41,985 nucleotides of DNA from FEN-987 sp964598845 (GTDB lineage: Archaea; Thermoproteota; Bathyarchaeia; 40CM-2-53-6), in NCBI GenBank assembly GCA_964598845.1, contig CAZRDM010000018.1, positions 1 through 41,985 of the forward strand, given 5' to 3'. Of the stretch, positions 40,682-41,985 are shown piece by piece; the first letter of the stretch is position 1, and each line of letters opens with the position of its first letter. The position numbers and the translations under genes are program-made. The notes under the pieces are model-generated. The model was given only the letters and a program-made list of their open reading frames with translations, was not told the origin of the DNA and searched no databases.

Positions 40682-41887
40682 ATGCTTGGAGTCGCTGAGA
40701 TTTTGAAAGTTGTTGTTTTGGGTGGAGCGGGGTTAACGGGAAAATGCGCTGTTCGTGACCTTCTTGAGAGTCCTAATGTGTCCGAGATCATTGTGGGGGA
40801 CATAGATAGGGAGCGCGTCGAGAAATTCGTCTCGAGTCTTGCGAGCAAGAAAGTGAAAGCCGCCGTAATCGATGTGAGGGATCATGAAGCCACAGCGGCG
40901 TTGCTAAAGGATGGGGATGTCGTTCTGAATGCAGTCCAGTACTACTTCAACTTGGACGTGATGAAGGCAGCTTTGCAGGGTAAGACTCACTACCTCGATC
41001 TAGGCGGCCTTTTCCACATGACCAGAAAGCAGCTTGAGCTTGACAAGGACTTCCAGAGAGCTGGCTTGACCGCCGTGGTGGGAATGGGTTGCGTCCCTGG
41101 CATATCAAACGTGATGGCTCGGTGGGCGGTTGACAGACTGGATTCTGTCGAGACTATTCGTATAAGGGATGGGTGGAGGGATCTCACACCGAACGCTCCA
41201 CGATTTGTGGCGACGTGGTCTATTCAGACCTTCACAGACGAATTTCAGCAGAACGCTGTCCTATTCGAGGACGCTGCCTACAAGGAAGTGCCGCCAATAA
41301 CTCTTGGAGAAACAATCGTGTTGCCTCCTCCAATAGGGGAGGTAGAGGTTTTTACGACATTGCATTCCGAGCTAGCGACGTTTCCAATATCCTTCAAAGA
41401 CAAGGGGATAAGAAACGTGAACTGGAAGGAAGGCGGTCCTAAGGGATGGCATCTAGACTATCAGCTGATCGTGGCACTAGGACTAATGACCGAAGAGCCG
41501 CTGAAGATCAGAGACGCTTCAATCTCTCCGAGACAGTTCTTCCTGCAACTCTTAGCTAGCAGGAACCTACTAGGCCATCCAGAAGGCATCACTCCGGACG
41601 ACTGGGAATGCTCAAGAGTGGAAGCGGTCGGCAAGAGACATGGTAGAACAGTGGGATTGCAACTCGAAGTTCTCTACTCTGCCAAGAAGGAGTGGAAGGC
41701 AAGTTGCGCTCAGTACGGCGTTGGCATACCCGCATCCATCGTAACGCAGATGCTAGGTAAAGGAGTCATCGAGAAGAAGGGAGTCCTTCCACCAGAAAAC
41801 TGCGTGGACCCGACGACTCTTTTCAATGAATTGGGTAAACGAGATATGCCGGTAACCATCCGAGCACCTGCCGAGATGTTGCACTGA
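40682..41887 (+). CDS. saccharopine dehydrogenase-like oxidoreductase (divergent paralogue)
   Basis: Second intact member of the same family, transcribed away from the first. Rossmann start LKVVVLGGAGLTGKCAVRDLL, IIVGDIDRERVEKF, DVVLNAVQYYFNLDVMKAAL, GMGCVPGISNVMARWAVDRL, and a C-terminal part PASIVTQMLGKGVIEKKGVLPPENCVDPTTLFNEL that mirrors its neighbour. The glycine-rich TPG of the other copy is VPG here. The start is uncertain: ATG 40682 is used; TTG 40703 would begin exactly at the Rossmann strand, and the frame is open back to 40634. The two enzymes may work on related substrates. Only a short non-coding tail follows to the window end. Confidence 0.83.
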   Translation: MLGVAEILKVVVLGGAGLTGKCAVRDLLESPNVSEIIVGDIDRERVEKFVSSLASKKVKAAVIDVRDHEATAALLKDGDVVLNAVQYYFNLDVMKAALQGKTHYLDLGGLFHMTRKQLELDKDFQRAGLTAVVGMGCVPGISNVMARWAVDRLDSVETIRIRDGWRDLTPNAPRFVATWSIQTFTDEFQQNAVLFEDAAYKEVPPITLGETIVLPPPIGEVEVFTTLHSELATFPISFKDKGIRNVNWKEGGPKGWHLDYQLIVALGLMTEEPLKIRDASISPRQFFLQLLASRNLLGHPEGITPDDWECSRVEAVGKRHGRTVGLQLEVLYSAKKEWKASCAQYGVGIPASIVTQMLGKGVIEKKGVLPPENCVDPTTLFNELGKRDMPVTIRAPAEMLH

Positions 41888-41985
41888 CCCTCTTGCGACT
41901 AGTACAACACAGAGTTCGTACCCGTATAGTCATCGTGTTGGGTGGTCTATAGCTTCCATACTATCGGCTTTTAACTACTGAGACA

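Overview
The window looks like a metagenome-type scaffold from a heterotrophic archaeon. There is one run of exactly 100 N at 5319-5418, which is typical of a scaffolding join. Archaeal signs are an asparagine synthetase built on an aspartyl-tRNA-synthetase core, a stand-alone GMP synthase ATP-pyrophosphatase subunit, a Taw1-type wyosine-tRNA radical SAM enzyme, a Dph6-like diphthamide enzyme, a substrate-binding protein anchored by a C-terminal membrane helix, and TATA-like boxes about 25-28 bases before start codons that look leaderless. The gene mix would suit a Thermoproteota lineage such as Bathyarchaeia or a Nitrososphaeria relative, but this is inference; no rRNA is present to settle it.

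Layout. 1-5318: a transglutaminase-like protein, a doubtful hypothetical gene, an AspRS-like asparagine synthetase divergent from an Lrp/AsnC regulator, then a gene-poor 1.3 kb stretch. That stretch carries a strongly base-paired element at 4360-4507. It is followed by a protein of unknown function with a glycine-rich C-terminal loop that runs into the gap. 5419-8506: a minus-strand polysaccharide deacetylase, a GT4 glycosyltransferase and a GNAT acetyltransferase. 8671-17069: a purine/nucleoside salvage neighbourhood (GMP synthase subunit B, adenine deaminase, a five-gene ECF transporter operon with a perfect palindrome in front, a nucleoside phosphorylase and a phosphoribosyltransferase). 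17220-22661: iron-sulfur flavoprotein, Dph6-like ligase, DUF402 protein, Taw1, ferritin-like protein and DUF362 iron-sulfur protein. 22843-31222: two M20 peptidases and a complete peptide/nickel-type ABC importer. 31358-41887: an unknown protein, two amidohydrolase-fold enzymes, a non-pyrrolysine MttB-family methyltransferase, a class III aminotransferase, two intact saccharopine-dehydrogenase-like enzymes and several gene remnants.

How the genes fit together. The 8.6-17 kb block reads as uptake plus salvage: an ECF transporter of unknown substrate sits between adenine deaminase/GMP synthase and a convergent phosphorylase-PRTase pair, so a nucleobase or nucleoside is the simplest guess for its cargo. 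The 22.8-41.9 kb block reads as peptide and amino-acid-derivative scavenging.

The most unusual object is the substrate-binding protein at 29411-31222. Its segments are in circularly permuted order: the normal C-terminal lobe comes first, directly after the signal peptide, and the normal N-terminal half follows, ending in a Gln-rich linker and a membrane anchor. Other items worth a second look are the structured RNA candidate at 4360-4507, the palindromic operator at 11840-11859, the oppF gene whose conserved N-terminus has no canonical start codon, and decaying gene copies at 35308-35713 and 39091-39327.
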